Source of the DNA: Pneumocystis sp. 'macacae'
Taxonomy: Eukaryota > Ascomycota > Pneumocystomycetes > Pneumocystales > Pneumocystaceae
DNA: 64,000 nt
NCBI GenBank assembly: GCA_018127085.1
Contig: CM030721.1
Span: 248,001 to 312,000 of the forward strand
Reading direction: 5' to 3'
Shown: one piece after another, positions 62,632 to 64,000 of the stretch
How positions within the stretch are numbered: the first letter of the stretch is position 1
Layout of the letters: each line of letters starts with the position of its first letter
Notes under the pieces: generated by a model
The model's input: only the letters and a program-made list of their open reading frames with translations
Databases searched by the model: none
Told to the model about the DNA's origin: nothing
Made by a program: the position numbers and the translations under genes

Positions 62632-63693
62632 CAGCTTTTATAATGCCGAACGGAGTGCATCGGACTGCAGATAAAAGAGAATGGAATATATATTGCATGT
62701 ATATACGCATATATACGTATATATAGCACATATATCGTGCACATATGCATATGAAGTGCATATATTCCACATGTTGTGTATATATTGCATATGCTGTGTA
62801 TATAGTGCATGTGCACTGTGTTGCTAAGCGTTACTACTGCATATACAACGCATATACTCCGCTATAGCACACATATACAGTGCACACAGTGTGTATACGC
62901 AATGCACGCACTATACACAGATTGTGCATTGTATATACAGTGTGCACAGTAATCAGTGCATTCGTACTGTATGCAGTGTGCTTAGTATTGCTGCATATAT
63001 GCTATGCATCATGTGTCTGAGTACACTGTATATATACAATATGCATACAATATACGTGTCATGCCCGTGTCATACGTGTTATATTGAGTACACGTACTAC
63101 ACACATCCCATCTATCTCGACATGGCTGTGTATCCCCTAACCATTTTTGTATGTGCGTTGTATATGCTGTGCATGCAGTTTATGTGTTGGTGCAGAGTCA
63201 ATTCACTGTAGAGTGGATCCAAAGGTGCATTGCATGGTTTAGGCACGCATATATCCAGACAACACGGTTTAACAGACCCTGTACAGAGCCATGATCGAGT
63301 TTTTCAGATCTTAAGGCACATACAGAGACTGCTTTAGCCTGATAGATGCTTTCCAGGCTCTGGAATAGCTGAAAGCACGCATAGAGTACATTGTATATAT
63401 GCACCAACAAATTATGTATCATTGCGATGCAAATGGCAGAAAAAAGACAATAAGCAATGCAAATGAGCAAAAGACAGGGTATATGCAGCCCAAAACGCGA
63501 CGTTTACAGAAATAGCGGAATATATGCACATTTAGGTTATCAGTTATCTATCGGTTATCGATAAGCCTTTTCGATAATATTGGTTATAATTAATATTTAA
63601 TTGATATTTAGTTGAAAAGATTTCATCGATATCTCGTTATTTTTCCAAATTTTTGGTCAGCCAAAAGGCTTTAATTGGCAGAAAAACGCCTTA
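62632..63693. other. Divergent intergenic region, largely low complexity
   Basis: About 1.06 kb between two outward-facing genes. The part to about 63215 is the alternating purine-pyrimidine tract listed separately. The remainder to 63693 is mixed sequence with TCGATA-like words near 63540-63640. No gene is recognised, and both promoters must lie here. Confidence 0.55.
62690..63215. repeat. Alternating purine-pyrimidine low-complexity tract B
   Basis: More than 500 bp of degenerate words such as TATATACG, GCATATATG, TGTGCACA and GTGTATAC. Purine and pyrimidine alternate over long runs and short inverted repeats are frequent. It is the same style as tract A 13 kb to the left but longer, and no fixed repeat unit is visible. 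Confidence 0.75.
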
Positions 63694-64000
63694 ATGCGTC
63701 GGCGTTTGCTATACCACTCATTTATGCACTCTGGAAGTGCTCGTCCACTGCACGGAGTGCACCGTTTGCCAGGATTGACTCGGCTCAACGCATTGTATGC
63801 GTTGCTGGCACCGACATTCAGATGGGCAGGTAAGAGTCGCATATATACGGTGGAATCTTGTAGAAAACATAAAGATGTATTTAAACGACTAATTCCTGCT
63901 TCTCGGCCAAAATTCCATGTAAAAATGACAATTCACCATTTAAATAACGTCCCGCTTGTATCAGGACAGGTATTTATAAAGTGGCACTTAAAAGACTCTG
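63694..64000 (+). CDS. NT-C2 (EEIG1/EHBP1 N-terminal) domain protein, 3' truncated by the window edge
   Basis: An open frame starts at the ATG 63694 (MRRRLLYHSF) and runs without stop to the edge. The last 35 residues read PKFHVKMTIHHLNNVPLVSG followed by QVFIKWHLK, which closely matches the start of the fungal NT-C2 domain, a membrane-associated C2-type module. The first 65 residues are basic and of unclear origin. The true first exon may begin further in, but no in-frame stop separates the ATG from the domain. A GT at 63830 would be a decoy donor if the frame is read through. Confidence 0.7.
   Translation, partial: MRRRLLYHSFMHSGSARPLHGVHRLPGLTRLNALYALLAPTFRWAGKSRIYTVESCRKHKDVFKRLIPASRPKFHVKMTIHHLNNVPLVSGQVFIKWHLKDS

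Noticed and set aside
62891..63211. 106-codon Cys/Tyr/His-rich frame in tract B
   Set aside because: Composition is fully explained by the TATA/TGCA alternating repeat; no ORF conservation expected.
1..64000. Possible transposon, CRISPR, phage or prokaryotic defence content
   Set aside because: No transposase, reverse transcriptase, integrase, direct-repeat array or bacterial gene organisation was seen; the window is eukaryotic and spliceosomal.

Overview
The window looks like a chromosome segment from an AT-rich ascomycete of the Taphrinomycotina, most like a Pneumocystis species. The evidence is a compact gene order, almost every gene cut by tiny GT-AG introns (mostly 34-60 nt, often with a TACTAAT/TTAAT-like branch site and a TAG end), long A/T homopolymer runs, and homologues otherwise known best from fission yeast (Ppc89/Cep57-type spindle pole protein, Ral2-like kelch protein, Bdc1-like bromodomain protein, fungal-type capping triphosphatase). 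The species cannot be fixed from sequence alone. I found no transposon, CRISPR array, rRNA, convincing tRNA or viral element.

Layout. 1-8.8 kb: a gene-poor left edge, a secreted GPI-anchored KNH-like protein, an RRN9-like Pol I factor, CET1 (minus) head-to-head with RPN2. 9.4-24.8 kb: GPI11, SPT5, a coiled-coil protein, a DUF3020 protein, COX10, JIP5, DPH2, CAB4 and a WDR68-type WD40 protein. 25-38.5 kb: a CENP-U/Ame1-like kinetochore protein, BUD27, TFB3, a Ppc89/Cep57-like protein, pyruvate kinase, MED8 and a cytochrome b5 protein. 38.8-44.7 kb: one very large formin on the minus strand. 44.7-46.5 kb: gene-free. 46.5-55.9 kb: an EVE-domain protein, SWP1, mitochondrial uS8m, NudC, an AP180 adaptor and mitochondrial AspRS. 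57-64 kb: a kelch/BTB protein, GPI17/PIG-S, a BRD8/Bdc1-like bromodomain protein and a truncated NT-C2 protein running off the right edge.

Functional themes. Several genes serve transcription (RRN9, CET1, SPT5, TFB3, MED8, BUD27, BDC1). Others serve the ER glycosylation and GPI-anchor pathway (GPI11, GPI17, SWP1, with a GPI-anchored wall protein as possible client), mitochondria (COX10, MRPS8, MSD1), and the cytoskeleton, kinetochore or endocytosis (formin, Ppc89-like, CENP-U-like, NudC, AP180). This is ordinary housekeeping content without operon logic. Neighbouring genes are often divergent and share 100-300 bp intergenic promoters.

The most unusual features are not genes. Two low-complexity tracts of alternating purine-pyrimidine DNA (near 49.3-49.6 kb and 62.7-63.2 kb) lie in or beside visibly GC-richer DNA. 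Other points are a GC-AG intron in GPI17, unusually long introns confined to the CAB4/WDR68 divergent pair, and three genes (PYK, SWP1, GPI17) where one exon junction cannot be made to work with canonical splice sites. All splice models here were read by eye. Spans are start codon to stop codon on the genomic strand and contain introns unless stated.
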